From assembly GCA_947561715.1 (NCBI GenBank), contig OX387205.1, positions 6,515,001 through 6,579,000 of the forward strand: 64,000 nt of DNA. Reading direction: 5' to 3'. Below the pieces are notes generated by a model. That model was not told the origin of the DNA. It saw only the letters and a program-made list of their open reading frames with translations, and did not search any database. Positions 38,160 to 51,617 of the stretch are shown here, piece by piece; position 1 is the first letter of the stretch; the number at the start of each line of letters is the position of its first letter. The position numbers were made by a program, and so were the translations under genes. The DNA comes from Ascidia mentula (Eukaryota > Chordata > Ascidiacea > Phlebobranchia > Ascidiidae).

Positions 38160-39251
38160 GAATAATAAAATTAAAAAAAAATGAAAACTTTCTGTTGAAT
38201 GTAGCGTAGCTTTTAATATACCTATTAAAGTTTAATAACTTCCTGTAAATACTCACTAGACTAGCAGAACTTTAGTTAAACTGCAGTTAAGCAAAACTGC
38301 AGAAAACCTTGTTATCTTTACAACCTTTTTCTAATGTCAAGGGTAAATAAGATAAAATACATACCAAATGTGTGCAAAATTCCTTCCTTTTCCATTCCTT
38401 AGTTATACAACAATAATTCTCATGTAAACGTATTTCCATCGATTAGACTATTAATGTGCCGAATGTACGCTATATAAAAATGACTTCGGCCAATCAAGAA
38501 TATAAAGAATATTTTCAGAGAGATGGGGGTTCTTCTGTACTTGTACTTAACTTCAGCGTGCTTTGCAGTACTCCTATGTCCACAATACCGGATGGTGTGG
38601 TCCTGAAATTTGCCACATATATTGCTTATCGCCTTTTCTGACGTCATGCACATTGCACAATATCACAAAATTATCTCCCACGTATCTCAATCTACGCAAG
38701 CTTGGACTTTTGTTTACTATACAGTACATGCGCTCCTCTGATCTAATTATTCTAATCATCGTAAAAACCAAAGAGTACATAGGCCACTGGCGATGGTTTA
38801 AGGTACAACACCCACAAAATACAAATTATAATTTATTGATTTTTAGCGTGCATGCTAACATACATTTTTTTGTGTTCGTCACTGCTAATATATTCACTGC
38901 TTCACTTAGCATTTTGGAAAAAACAAACAAAGAGAAACCTAAAGTTTCTCTCACAAAAACCAATAATATTCTTATGCAGGCGTTGAATCAGATATTCAGA
39001 ACATGATAATCACAGACCACGGACATAAATGACCGGGCAATTGCTCCGGGAGTGCAAATACAACGACGATTTACCAAATTTGAATTAACTTTCATTGTGT
39101 CTAATCAACTCGTGGTGACAACACACCGACGATTGCAACTGACGCCATAAATGGGTATCAAATAAGGTGACTTTTTGTGTTGCGGGTACTATTGTAGTGC
39201 AAAACACCACAACCCCGATGAATCCCCACATTAAGATTTCCGTAGGCTATC
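38160..39251. other. Unassigned upstream region of the Ras GAP long form
   Basis: No gene seen apart from the weak candidate exon near 38362-38393. Overlapping frames on both strands at 38420-39006 look like chance. Confidence 0.35.
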
Positions 39252-40275
39252 AGGCCTGTTTACATGAAATGGTTTGCGAGCGAGCTTGCGCCGTTGAACC
39301 ATGAAAAACAAACAGGCCAGAACGAGCGAGCTTCGATCCTCAATTTACATGCTCTGATGGTTTGCAAACTGGGGTTTGTACTTTGTAGTGAAATGACTGT
39401 TGTAGTTCATAATCATTAAAAACGATGGCGGAGAACAGTTTTTTGCTTTTGTTACATCCTGGTAAATAGCATTCTGTAAGACGAAGATTTGGGCGACCTT
39501 TTCGTACGCAAAGGTAATTATTTGCTCGGAATGACTGCACCTTTCCAGTTCTGTAGTTAAACATTTGCTTCTGTTTTACATCAGATCATTTGTTAATTTC
39601 AGAATAAACAAAGTATGTGAGGAAAACAAACCTAATTTATGCGTGAATCAGACCCAGCTTATTCAATGATCAAAAGTACATTACTTGCGCGTTGAATTCC
39701 TATATGTCTGTGCTATATGTAATTATAAAAAGCTGGTTGTGGTGCTTTACTGCAATTTATATCCAAGAGATTTGTTTAATACTTTTTATCTACTCCTTTT
39801 TGCTGACTTTTGGACATACATGAAAGTTAATAAAAAGCACTATTTAAAAAACAGTAATTGAATTGTTTTGTATGTGTGCTAGAGGTAAGAAGTTGTGAAA
39901 CACAAAAACATAGCAACAACACACACTTCATAAAAATAGTCTTTCCATCATAGCATCCGCATTCGTTTGCAGTCAATTGTCTTCAGGTTATTCATTCCAT
40001 ATGTCCAAGTCGCAGCCCCTTTTTACTTGCATTTAACTCAAATGACGAAAATCTAACCAAACTTGAATTTGCCGCCACATTTTTCGATTAGCTGATAGGC
40101 AAAAAAGAAGCTAGTTCGCTCGACTAGCTTCCGAACCAACCCCTATTAAGCTAGTTCGCCGAAACCGCTTCCAAACTAGCTTGGGCTGTGATGCGTAACG
40201 CTTATTCCGATAATGACGGGAAGCGGGTATGAAGCGTGCCGCGAACCCGCTTTAGACGTCCATGTAAACAGGGCT
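39252..40275. mobile_element. Candidate 1-kb DNA transposon with short terminal inverted repeats
   Basis: AGGCCTGTTTACATG at 39252 and CATGTAAACAGGGCT ending at 40275 are inverted repeats, 14 of 15 matching. The subterminal sequences GGTTTGCGAGCGAGCTTGCG and GAAGCGTGCCGCGAACCCGC are also loosely complementary. Near the right end are GC-rich hairpin-prone repeats (AAGCTAGTTCG with CGACTAGCTT). No target duplication is clear. A 74-residue minus-strand frame at 39564-39340 inside it is unrecognised. Confidence 0.6.
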
Positions 40276-43200
40276 TTACGAAGTATATTTAGTAAGACGG
40301 TTAAATGAAGTTTAATCTGTCGACAACCAAGTCAAGACGACAAGTAAAACAAATATGCATTGAATTGAGCTTAGATTGTGGCATCTGCAAGCTGCAACCA
40401 ATAATAAATATTAATCGTTATGTTTACCGCAACGTAATCATAAGGATTAATGTTTAGATAAACATGATTTGATTAAAAAATTAAGTTTGATGTAAATTGA
40501 GCCTGGCTTGTATCACAATAGTCAAGACAGCATCACTTGCAATGCGTCACTTGCAATGCGTCACTGGATAACCTAAAATTAAAAAAAAATATCAAAACGT
40601 TTTGAAGGGTTTTGCATAAAAAGGAATAATGATGCGCACATTCATTTTTGTTTTTGATTTTTTTGACTGTTACCCTTATAGGACATTTTTCCAACATAGG
40701 CTATGCTCTTTAGCACATTGCTGCATCACATCGGAAGAAGCTGCAACCGTTTAGATTTTTTGCTTTGGGGAATTAGCAGCCTTCTATGAAACACAAGTCC
40801 CAGCAGTTCTGTTGGGCAAACTGGAAATGCCGTCAAAGCAATTCTATTTTGCGAACTGCTGCGGCATAAGGGGCCCATTTAAAAAGATGATTTTGCATTT
40901 GTAAACAAACATTTTGCCAATAAATATTTTGTGTTTTTACATATGTTAAAGTTAGGCTTATGTTGAGTATTTTGCGATTGGATTTCTTTAACTTTGTAGC
41001 AAGTGATTAGATTTTTTTGTTTTCAACTGCTTTAACCTTCGATGGTATATAGTTCAATAATAAAAAACAACGCAAACGCTGGAAACAACTACAGAATAAG
41101 TAACACAAATAACTCTATTTCTTTAAGGTTTTTTCTCTCAGTGTCCCCAATAACGAATCAATTTATTCCATTATTTACTTGCAACAGCAGTTTAATTTTT
41201 TCAAAATCACTATTACAATAATGCTCAGGGCGGCGCTGCACTCTGCCTTCCAGAACATTTCCTTCCTTCACTAATCCAAGCACGTGCTTCTGCCTTCACA
41301 ATGGTTGGGCAGTTGTTATTTGCATTTTACTAATGACATTGTTTTCTTCCAAAATTTATTAATGCTGTGTTCTCATGTTCTTGCTTGTTTGCTTTCATAT
41401 TTCAAATTATCACTCCTTGTGTTGTCCTAGATCCCAAGTAGTTCAGCTATAGCCGAAAACCATGTTTGGTTCTGAGCTGGACGATTTTCGTCTATGGTGT
41501 ACGTTTCAGGCTGAACCAGTGGTTCAAAAACTGTGGGCCATATCCTAGTATTGGGCCATGAAGACATGTTTAATGGGCCGCCGAGCTATTTGAGTGGATT
41601 GACTATTTGATAACACAATTTCCTTGTTATTTTTTTAGCGTTTTTAAAGTTTTTTGAGCCGATCGCAATATTGCAGTTTACCAGAGAGACCAGGAAAGGA
41701 TCACCACCGAGATTTTATAGGACCGGCTGTGGTAGTGATGGACAGCAAGCCATTATTAAAAAAATATTTGGGCCATAGATCAAAAAAAGGTTGGAAACCA
41801 CTGTTCAAGAGTGTATGATTTAGGGGAATAACCTTTAGCTGATCCTTTAAATAATACCAGTTTTATGCTAGCACCATAGCTACTAATAGTTATTTGTGTG
41901 TATTTAATCCCCATACTTCACTTATTAAATATTTTATGTTAGGATTTTTAGCTGGGTGTAAATTTGTGAGGTAAGCTAATAACAAAAATATTGTTCGTAA
42001 AGCCGAGGCTATGTACAGTACTGTGCCAAAAGGTACAAAATTTGCTTGTAGATCAATTCGGTAACACGAGACAACAGTTGGCTATGTTTCTGATGGAAAC
42101 AAAATGAATGGTAACATCATGCCATTAAACTTTATATCTGAGACATTTTAAATAAAAACTATGTTTTTTTGTGATTGTAAAAAATAATGAACACAATTGC
42201 GTTGTTGAGGTAGCATTTATTCTATGTAATGGAAAAATTAAAATACACTAAAGACAAGTGCAGCGCCGAAAAAATATGGTATTGCGTATTTTTTGCAAGC
42301 TGGCTTAAAAGTAATGTTATTGGCTCCATGACATCACCTTTGGAAGTTGTTATTTCCTTGATGAGCATTGAGTATAGTGCACAAAAGCACAAATCCTATA
42401 TAAACTACAGTCGTTCTGGACAAATAATTTTGTTTTCTGTGTTCCACGTGACTATTAATATGACACTAAGCGATACGAATAACCTCATCATCTTAAGCTA
42501 CCACTGTACCCACGTCAAATGCTGGCTCTGGCGTACCACGTGGTCAGATTTTTGTGACTGTTTGTGAAAGCACACATTTGTATCTCTGTGCAGTCGCAGA
42601 AAGTTAAATGGATACGATTACCAAAAATAAATCCAAAAATAAAAATAACTGAAAGCCTTTTTTCGCTGTGCAGTGATGTAAAAAGAAAATCTTGCTTGTG
42701 GTGTATCAAATACATTTAAATTTTTGAAAGATCAGATAAAAATGGAAAAACTAAGGATATTTTTTAGTCATTCGGCCATACATTTTTTAGGTAAATTATC
42801 ATCGAAAACTTACCATTGTACTCGTGGAAAACGTGCTGATATGTTTCCATTTATATAGAATATATAGTTTCAATATCTTGGTAATTTTTCCATTTGTTTG
42901 ATGGTTTTGTTTAAAGTTTGTTATTTTTGAACAAATTTTTAATTATTGTTCTTTGTGGTCCATATATATTTGTCATAAATTTACTGGTATTTGTCACTAC
43001 AGTGAACTTTACCTGGCCTTTGTATCTGCAAAGACGGGCTTTGATTACAGCGGAAATCATTCTTGTCTGCATCTAGAGCATTTATGTGTTTCTCTTAATC
43101 CAAAAACAACCACACAATCCGCGCAGGAATTCTGAAACTAGCAATTAGTCTCAAAATCCGACGTTTTTCGTAAATTTCTCGTGGGACTTACAACAATTTT

Positions 43201-44408
43201 ACCAGCGTGGTGGATGTAATACCATTTAATGATACGTTTCCGGAACCAGACTTCCTACAACCTTCCGGCGCATACTAGTTACATACAGTTATTTAACACA
43301 TTCTTTTTTGAGTTGTTTGTAACTTCCATCGTATTATTGTCACAAAACCGACAAGATATTCAGGTATGTATACGCTTCTGGGGTGCGCGGAATGTAATGT
43401 TCAACGAATCTCATTGTTGTCAGAACCAAATTTCGAATGTTCATAATAGATGGATTACCTGAGCATACGCACGATGCCTTATTTTCGGATAAATTTCAAA
43501 TGGACACCTGGCGATACTTCGCATGGTTGATTAACCATGGAAGAGTATATTGCTTCTAGTATTTCACTCGATCAAATGTTTCTATTGTTACAAAATAACG
43601 TACGAGTAATTAAGAAAATAGTTTACAACACTTTGTGCAAACTGTCATAAACAAAAACAGCTGCCACATTAAATTAAAAAAAATATTCATTTATTTGAGT
43701 CTTTGACGTGTCTGGGAAAAATAGTAGGCACGTAAGGCAGGCTTAGTGGGTGAAACGAGCCGTAAATTGAAACCACCTGGCACGATTTATGACGTTGCAA
43801 TAGTGATTCAACATTAGAATTTAGAAAAACTGCAAGCTGAGGCTTTTGTGTCGAGCGCTTTAGTAAACTTACAGCGTAAAACTAGTTACGGCCATGAAAC
43901 ACTCGAAGTATTTTTTCTAGTTAACGTTCTTGAGAACTTGATAAAATGCTTGTTATGCGCCCGACAAATAGATTATGGATTTTTTATCCAGTATTTTATC
44001 AATGTCCTTGCACCTCTTGCGAAAACAAACCTCCCGCAAAAGAAGGCCCAGCTGCAAGCAAGATAACGATAACATGATTGTGTGACACGCAGAAAGAAGA
44101 AGGCAATGGGAAAATGGCGGACACTCATAATTATACATTTCAAGCAAACCGTGGCAGTGTGCTCGCTTTAACCTCGTCCGTCTAGTAGCGAGAATGAGTT
44201 TATATATATATATTCAAAATACACTATAGTCATGTCAGTGAGTATACGGTGTTTTCCATCCACGAGTTTTTATTGTTTTAGAGAAGTTTTTAAAGAACTC
44301 TGGAACACAGTCGAAAGATTCAGATGGATTAAATTTTTATATGACATTCAGGGCTATTGGTATGTAAGTTTAGGTGTAAATGTTTATAGTGTTCATAGAC
44401 CACCATAA
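40276..44408. other. Intergenic region upstream of the Sp-type gene
   Basis: Contains one hAT-like element (41517-41803) and otherwise unassigned AT-rich DNA. A 14-base direct duplication CACTTGCAATGCGT occurs near 40535. Frames at 42229-42567 and 43848-44066 are not recognisable. 44200-44215 is a TA microsatellite. Confidence 0.4.
41517..41803. mobile_element. hAT-like element without clear target duplication
   Basis: Ends CAGTGGTTCAAAAACTGTGG and AAAAAGGTTGGAAACCACTG form a short inverted repeat (CAGTGGTT and AACCACTG), and GGGCCA motifs are inside both ends. The flanking 8 bases do not match, so insertion boundaries are unproven. Confidence 0.55.
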
Positions 44409-46467
44409 TGAGTGCCCCATCAGCTTCTTTACTGCAAGGTTCTTCGTCATCTGTACCTGGTCCAACTCTTGGTAAAAATTAGCGCAACCTATTTTCGTGT
44501 TACCTAGAGTCTAATACTTTGGTGTTTAGGGGTGAGTGCTACACTTCTACAACATCACCATCACGCCAATGCATTTGTTGGAAAAGTTGAACAAATTGCC
44601 ACAGTTCGTAAGTGACGTAAAATATTCTTGTCCAACTTCCTTGTTAAATTTACGATTTTTTACAGCTCCGGACACTTTATCTCCTGTCGACATTCCAAGT
44701 AATCCAGGTGCGTGTATTGTAATTACCCTTTTGGCAGTACACATTGCTATTTAAAAATACAAAAACTTACGACGCCGTTTCTGTGAGACACTATTAAAGA
44801 TTGCACTGGCGCTGATCGTCTGCCACTCTTTTCTGAGTAATTTTGGGTACGCATAACAATTTGCAAAATGCAAATTTTGCAGATGTTGGATCACCGACAG
44901 AAAGTTCTTGCTCTACAACTTCATCTCCGTACCATGCGACGCCACCACCATCATCACCTACGGTAATGATGTATTCTCAAATCACGGCCCCGTCCTGTAT
45001 GCCGAAAGTTTTTCCGACATCAGTCGCCCGTACAACACAAAGCAGGTAGATATTGTGAGATTTATTTCCTGCTTCGAAAAAAACTGGTTTTGTTACAGTC
45101 ACGAGCCTTGGTACAGCAAGTCTTTAATTACGGGAGACCAGCAATGTTCGTCTGGCATAGGCATCCCGAGTGGAAGCAGCAACCTACAGCCAGCTACATT
45201 AGGTTCGGCATATCACCCCACACCCTGGGAAGCCGCTCTTCACTCCACCAATACGTGGCTAGAAATGCAAAGTTTGCAACATCATCATAGTCAGGTACAT
45301 TTGAATATATTGCAACCGATCGATTTTTACCTATGGCAGAATAAAGTGTTTTTTCATGATGATGATGATGCCTGCAAACACAGGCGAAATATATATATAT
45401 ATATATGTAAATATATCGAAGAAAAACGTTAAACAGACGACTCAGGATTATTAGTAGTATTTTTTGATATCACATGTTTGTTAAGGATTGTTGTCAACCA
45501 AACCATAGGAAAAAGTGATTTTTTTATAAATATTGTTTTTGATTATAGATGGCTGCGGCTTATTCATCCGATTACCACCACGCTTTTTCATCACCGCTTC
45601 CTCCACTGGGGTCAAATCCAGCACTGCTTTCTAGTACAGGTGCAGGTTATGGTCTTCTTTCAACCTTGTATCCAAATGTTAACAAATTTTAATACATTGG
45701 TGTAATTTACCATGTGACAACACATTTATCATATGACAACACGAGTAGTTTTACCTTTTGTTGAGAAAGTAACCTATATTGCGATTGTTATTGTAGCGGT
45801 AGTTAATAAGTTCAATTTTGCACACAGCCCAACCGCATTCACCATATGACTCTTTCAAGCCTGTAATACCACCTGCCTCGTATAATGATACGAACGCAAC
45901 TATCACTTCGATGATATCACCACCTCCAAATGCAAGCAGAAATTCCAGAAGATATCCTGGAAGGTAAAGTTAACGAGGGGAATATAACGAACACGAACTA
46001 ATCGCTTTTCCTTAGGTCAAACTGTAATTGTCCCAACTGTCAAGAAGCAGAAAGGATTGGACCCACCGCCGCTGCGTTTAAGCCTAAAGTACATAGTTGC
46101 CATATTCCAGGTTGCGGAAAGGTATACAACAAAACTTCCCATTTAAAGGCCCATCTCCGATGGCACACAGGTATGATACAAAGTATAATTTTGTATTTTT
46201 TAAATGGATTTCTGTTAAAAAAGTTAAGGTTAGGTTTAAGCATTCTATTCTTTAATTTTTAATTTTATGCCTTTATCAACACCAGGCGAAAAACGTTTTG
46301 CTTGTCCGGTGTGCAACAAGCGTTTCCAACGAAGTGATCATTTGAGCAAACACGTAAAAGCTCATGCCGTGAACGATGAGGTGGTCGTATCTTTGGCATC
46401 CGAAAAACATGAAAACGACAAAGTGGCAACAATTTTGCCCCCAATGAACGACATAAATCCAAAATAA
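44409..46467 (+). CDS. Sp-family zinc-finger transcription factor with only two fingers
   Basis: Exons: first from ATG 44409 (donor unsettled, 44439 fits phase), 44530-44607, 44666-44707, 44883-45045, 45099-45294, 45549-45639, 45828-45963, 46016-46170, 46286-46467. Phases agree from exon 2 on; length about 357 residues. The N-terminal half is Ser/Pro/His-rich activation-type sequence with [11 protein letters not shown] and [12 protein letters not shown], reminiscent of Sp5-9. Next come the buttonhead box ([14 protein letters not shown]) and finger 1 ([19 protein letters not shown], ending HLRWHTG). The next exon continues [20 protein letters not shown], which is finger 3. Finger 2 of the normal three-finger array is not present in the 115-base intron or elsewhere in the window. 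Expected role: GC-box-binding developmental regulator. DNA binding with two fingers should be altered. Confidence 0.85.
44796..44850 (+). repeat. Short Penelope-like tail fragment in an intron of the Sp-type gene
   Basis: TTGCACTGGCGCTGATCGTC at about 44805, with its flanks, matches CGCACTGACGCTGATCGTCC at about 57910 downstream of the GIY-YIG fragment. The shared stretch is about 50 bases with scattered changes. Confidence 0.6.
45356..45415 (+). repeat. GAT and TA microsatellites
   Basis: A run of GAT repeats at about 45356-45371 and a TA run at about 45392-45410 lie in an intron of the Sp-type gene. Confidence 0.8.
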
Positions 46468-49400
46468 TGAAAATCTTTTGACAATTAAAATATGGTTTTA
46501 TATCTTCACCTGTGAATTAGTTTTGAAAAAAAAACGCTATGCTTGTTTGTGTGATGTGACCATAATTCAGACCTTATTGTGTGGTAAAGTATTTATGTTT
46601 ACTTTCATGCATCAACTAAAAGTTTGTAACATCAATAGCCTTTTGCTTTTTGTAGTGCGGTTTCCTTTCAAATGTTCCTCATTGTAAAAACATTGGTTGT
46701 CGTTCGTTCTCACGCAACTTGGGCGAATGTCCTCAAGTCGTCTTTCCATTACTTCGATCCTACCATTTCGTACATGGTCATTAAGTCATCAAGTTAAGCC
46801 GGTGTCCGCCAATTAGTCTTAACATCCGCATTCTGACACTCGGTCGAAAGTTTTAACCATGGCATTGTTCTATCGTGGTAAGATGTATTCATATCAATTA
46901 GTATGATACTTCCCGGTACTGCAAATATAAAAATTTATTCACCAGAATAAAAATGTTGTTCTTTTATCTTAAAAGTACAGCAATGTGTTCGCCCACAAGC
47001 AACGTCACTAATCTGCTTTTGGGCCACTAATCGGAGTAGTTGTCATGTGTCTTTAATCTGTTTAAGCGCCTTACATGAGTTTTAACATCAACTGCTTGTG
47101 GTTACAATACAAAAATGCCTCGAGGGTTCAAATTTAAATTCTTTTGAATTGTTGCTTGTCGTGTTGAGAACAGAAAATATCAAAAGCATCAGGGCTAGCA
47201 TGGCACATGAATTGGAATGTACCTTGAAAACTGAAAAACGTTGCGCTTCGCGCGATCCACTGTAATGGGCCATTAGGAACTTCAGGGTTATTGCCATAAC
47301 TGTCGCCACAAGCACCGATAAGGTCCACTTATACCGCGACCAGGTGTGCAAAATGTACTCAACCTGTGATCGTTAAAAGAAAAGCCCATTGAATCCCTTA
47401 AATTCGAAATGCAAAAAGAACAGCAATCTACATTTTAATCTCAACATATTGTCCAATACAAGCATAATAGCGTTTTATTTAACATTAGCTTTTTAGTGCA
47501 AGTCTAACCCACCGATTCTTAAATTTTTGCCTAGATTTCGTTAGGTCGGATGTTTTCGTCGATTCAACGGGACAATCTTAATATCACTTGATGCAAGCAA
47601 AAACGCTTAACTTTGACGATGTTTTATTTGGTTGCAGTTGGGTAATCATGTTATTACTTTCTTGATAAGGGCGAAGATAAGATGAACTTTGGTTTCTTTA
47701 TTGCTACGCGCGGACCCCATCACGGTAAGCAATACAAAGCCCGTTGTTATAGTTCACCCAGGCTACTCATCATATGATCTACAGTGCATTGCATAACGTT
47801 GCGACAATGTCACCAAGCAGTGCAAAATTTAAATTGGGGCTCAATTTTATCTTTAGGAATAAAATTTAAAATTTGTTGATGGTAATATGTTTGTGACATC
47901 TCTAACATTTGCTTGCATAATATTCATGCCGGTCACAGTTTGGACAGAAGTTTATGTACCTATATGACAGATTATATCTAGATGGGCCTCTCGCCTTACG
48001 GGCTTTGGACAGTCTGTTGTACTATATCAATGACTGCTTTTTTCGTCCCATCATTAGACTCTCGTAGCATTACTTATTACTTCGTTGCTCTTGTGTTTAA
48101 CAATGAAAATGTCAAAGCTGGCAACAATCGGTTACCGAGGCATTTAGAAACAATTACAATTAACCAGAATGTATGGGATAGTATACACGCTATAGGACGG
48201 AAATCTTCAGTGTGACATTTTGATATGAGTTGCTCTACTTAATTATATTACTCAATCACATTCATTTTGCTATAATCTCGTATACGAAGGAAATACGGGC
48301 TAGCCAGATTATAATTAATGCTTGAGGCCAAACTTTCAGAAAAAAAGCCAATCAGAGAAAATTTTCTGAAAATGGTCAAATTGATAATGACGAATTACTC
48401 TTAGCCACATGCAGTACAGGAAGTGACACAACAAATTGTCAAAAAAATTAGTTAATTTTGTCAAATAGATATTTACGAAAAATAATTATCGAAAAGGGCC
48501 AAACAATAAAAATATTAACTTATATATCAATTGAAAACATTGTCAAACAAACGACCTAGGATTAGGAAAAGATGTAGTTGACCCAGTTGTTTTATCTTAT
48601 GTAAATAATTGCGTTTTCTTGTTCCCAGCTAGAAGGAGCTTGTTATCTCTCAAAGAGTTGTTGTAACATAACAATAAAAGGCGAATATATTTTAAGGTGG
48701 AACATGGTTTCTTCCTTTTCGCAAGTTGTGCGGTGCAGTCAACTTGCAAAATTGCTGCCATTCTCGTGGTTGTGAAATTGTTTAGCTTCTTTGAGATTGT
48801 TCACCGTATGTTTCATTCCCCTATGCCAGGGTTTGCAAAACTGGGGGTCGGAGAAAAAACAATTCACAAATAGGGGTCCATCGCCAAAAACTTTTGGACA
48901 ATTCTTCACTGAATAAAGAATCTGTTCCAGTACTTTGTCACTGTTGGGCTTGCGGCAAACTTTGTGTGAATATGTAGGTTGTTGAATTATGGCAACTTTA
49001 AAGATTAGGCAAATTGTACAGGTTTCCCAAATATTTGGTATAAAAGCGTTGTTAAGCCTTTCAACTACTAGATTGAAATAAATTTAACGAACATGGGTAA
49101 GGAAACTGTTATACCTACTCACGTGCCTATATTGCCGTCAAAGCCTTAACAGCCAATAGGCTAATGAATTCATGATAAACGATCACGACAACGTCCGCTA
49201 CGCTGCCTGCGTTACAATTGGACAGTTCTTTGTTTAGCTTGTACACAATTTTATTTCTAGAACTTTCCGAGGATTACAAAAAAACAAAACTTGACTTCAA
49301 TGATAGAGTATAACCAGTAACGTATTTGTAAGATTCTCTCGTGGACTTGCTCCCCACTCAATTCAATAAGTTGTTGAATATGACGTCACACTACTTTTGT

Positions 49401-49584
49401 TGTTTGTGCCCAGCTGACAACGTGGCAGAAGTGTGTTTTGAATGTGTGCCAAGTCTAATTTCCGATTATTTTTGATTCAGGCTGTAATTGGTAGGCTGTT
49501 TAAACCGTTTTCCAACACAAATTGAATAAATGTTTTCATTGAGAAAGATTTCGACTTGGAAACGAGTAAACACTACAATAATTA
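46468..49584. other. Intergenic region downstream of the Sp-type gene
   Basis: The Sp-type 3' UTR should occupy the first part. An isolated hAT-like end, CAGGGTTTGCAAAACTGGGG, is near 48827. The frames at 47088-47351 and 47982-48215 have no recognisable product. Otherwise nothing supportable. Confidence 0.4.
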
Positions 49585-49590
49585 GTTACA

Positions 49591-49850
49591 AACATGGGCG
49601 TCCGCAGGAAACAAAGCTGGGGGGGCCAATATTATCGTCACATCGCCGTTTTAGAAACGGTATTTCAGAAGAAAAATTATCTGACAATGCTACTCATTCT
49701 TGCCAATCCCGATATGGCAAAATAACACAACAAAAAGAATATTAACCATCAATGAAGTATGTGGTGAAGTATTTTCTGCCCCTTTGCGTTTTTTTCTGTT
49801 TTCCAGGGGGGGCATGCGCCCCCCCTTGCCCCTCCCTGCGGAAGCCCATG
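49591..49850. mobile_element. Miniature inverted-repeat element with GC-rich ends
   Basis: Terminal inverted repeats CATGGGCGTCCGCAGG (49593-49608) and CCTGCGGAAGCCCATG (49835-49850) differ at one position. Poly-G and poly-C tracts are just inside. GTTACA occurs directly outside both ends (49585-49590 and 49851-49856), a possible target duplication. The superfamily is not clear. Confidence 0.75.
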
Positions 49851-49992
49851 GTTACAGCCCTGTGGTGCGACCAACAGGTTTAGCCAGCCTCAACTAGTTG
49901 CCCGTTACATTGTTTAAACACTGAGACCTATTTTGCTTGTCGCTTCGACTGCAAGGTGATTGATTGTTTCGAAGATGCTGTGAAAAAAAAAT

Positions 49993-51617
49993 ATGGCCGA
50001 CAATAGGGTAACACTAGCCGATGCTATAAAGCTGCTGCAGAACAGTTATCTCAGGGCTAAACATTTAATGATGAATAAAGAAGATGCAGGTCCACTACGT
50101 GACTTTCTACCCCACCTCGATCTGGATTTTAGGAATATGATGGACTTGTGTAAAGAGGTGTCGGACAGCGACATTTTGTCTGAAAGTACTGTTTATAAAG
50201 GTGACTACCGGCGTGAAAGGCAGGAGTTTGACGAAAGAATTAAACAATGGTTTGCTTCGCCGAATCCGAATCCTTTCCCATCTCCCAAAGAAAAAGATCC
50301 TGAAACTTTGGATTTACGTTCTGTTCACTCTTCAGTTGGGTCTACATCGAGTTCCATGCGAAGTGAAATACATCGCAGTAGAGTTAGGGTAAAAATTGCA
50401 CGTCTGGCACACCAGCAAGAGGTTAAGAACCTGCAAGGGCAGTTGCAAAGAGTCTCTGTGTGGCTTCCATACCAGGTTGGAACGACAGGCTAGTTACGGT
50501 AGAGTATCGTACGTTCCGTCGGAACCCATCTGTGAACTATTTCCTGAACTCATGTCGCCACCCTTCACCTACTACTCCAGAACCGTACCGTAGCACAAGC
50601 GCGAACGTAAAGTCTAGACTCATTGGTTATGAAAACCCAGAGGTGGAGGAGCGTTATACTTACCTAGACCTGTCATTAAAAAGTTTGACGGTGATCCACT
50701 GAATTATTGGTCGTTTGTTCGTCAATTCGACATGTATATTGCAAAACGAGCTCCAAATGATGATATGCGTCTGCTGTTCCTGCAACAGAATTGTGAAGAT
50801 CATGTTCGCAAAAGGTTGGAGCGATTTAACTCTAAGGAGCCAAAAGAAGGTTACAACCAGGCATGGTAGACATTACACCAGGAGTTTGGTCAGCCCCACG
50901 TGATAGCACATCGGTGTGAGCAACATTTAAAGGGCACCCCTGACGTTAAGGAACGTGACCCAGATGGTCTAATGAGACTTTCTGTTTTAATGGACAAGTG
51001 CTGCACATCTCTGCACGAAATCAAGTTTGCTTCTAGCGTTGATTCAATGGACGTAATGCTGAACATTGTTAAAAAGCTCCCTTTGAACATGCAGGATAGC
51101 TGGATTACAAAGGCCCCAGAAATTGAGAAACAAACAGGCCGTCGAGCAGATTTTGTTGCGCTGTCCGAGTTCATAAGTGAAAAGAGTCAACATGCGAACT
51201 CGATTTCCGGAAAAGCCTTGCACTCGCAGCCGAAAGTGGGACCAAGTCAAGCCATCGCCCGACGAAGGTCACTGCATGCACACAACGCAACCGTCACCCC
51301 ATCTACAATAAGCTGTATGCTATGCTCGCTGGCTCACGAACTTTTGTCCTAAGTTTATAGGGAAGTCATATGCTGAACGACGTGCATTTGTACGCACCAA
51401 GGAACTGTGTTTTGGGTATCTAAGACGGGGGCGTGTGGCTGGGAAATGTGCGTCTACAACCACGTGTGGTGTACTCGGTTGTGGAGGGACGTTCCATCAC
51501 AATATGCTGCACAATCCCAATTCGCGAACGAGACAAAATGATTACTTCGAGGAGAGTTCGTCGAGCGCAGTGATACATCCACAAGAGTACAGCGCGAGCG
51601 TGCATAAGGCCCAATAG
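49993..51617 (+). pseudogene. Second BEL/Pao gag remnant
   Basis: The first open piece (49993-50493) begins MADNRVTLADAIKLLQ and is helical. Changing frame near 50490-50680 leads to a segment with KFDGDPLNYWSFVRQFDMY, the Pao gag signature, and then CEDHVRKRLERF. A stop follows, and another frame (50900-51352) carries LMDKCCTSLHEIKFASSVDS. The zinc knuckle (KSYAERRAFVRTKELCF, then FHHNMLHNP) has one expected Cys replaced by Tyr. No protease or RT follows, so only gag survives. It resembles the gag at 8363-9786 but is on the opposite strand and clearly diverged. Confidence 0.8.

Noticed and set aside
38362..38393. Short ATG frame with a GTATGT donor as a first exon of the Ras GAP long form
   Set aside because: Its phase-1 exit would bring a stop codon into the next exon.
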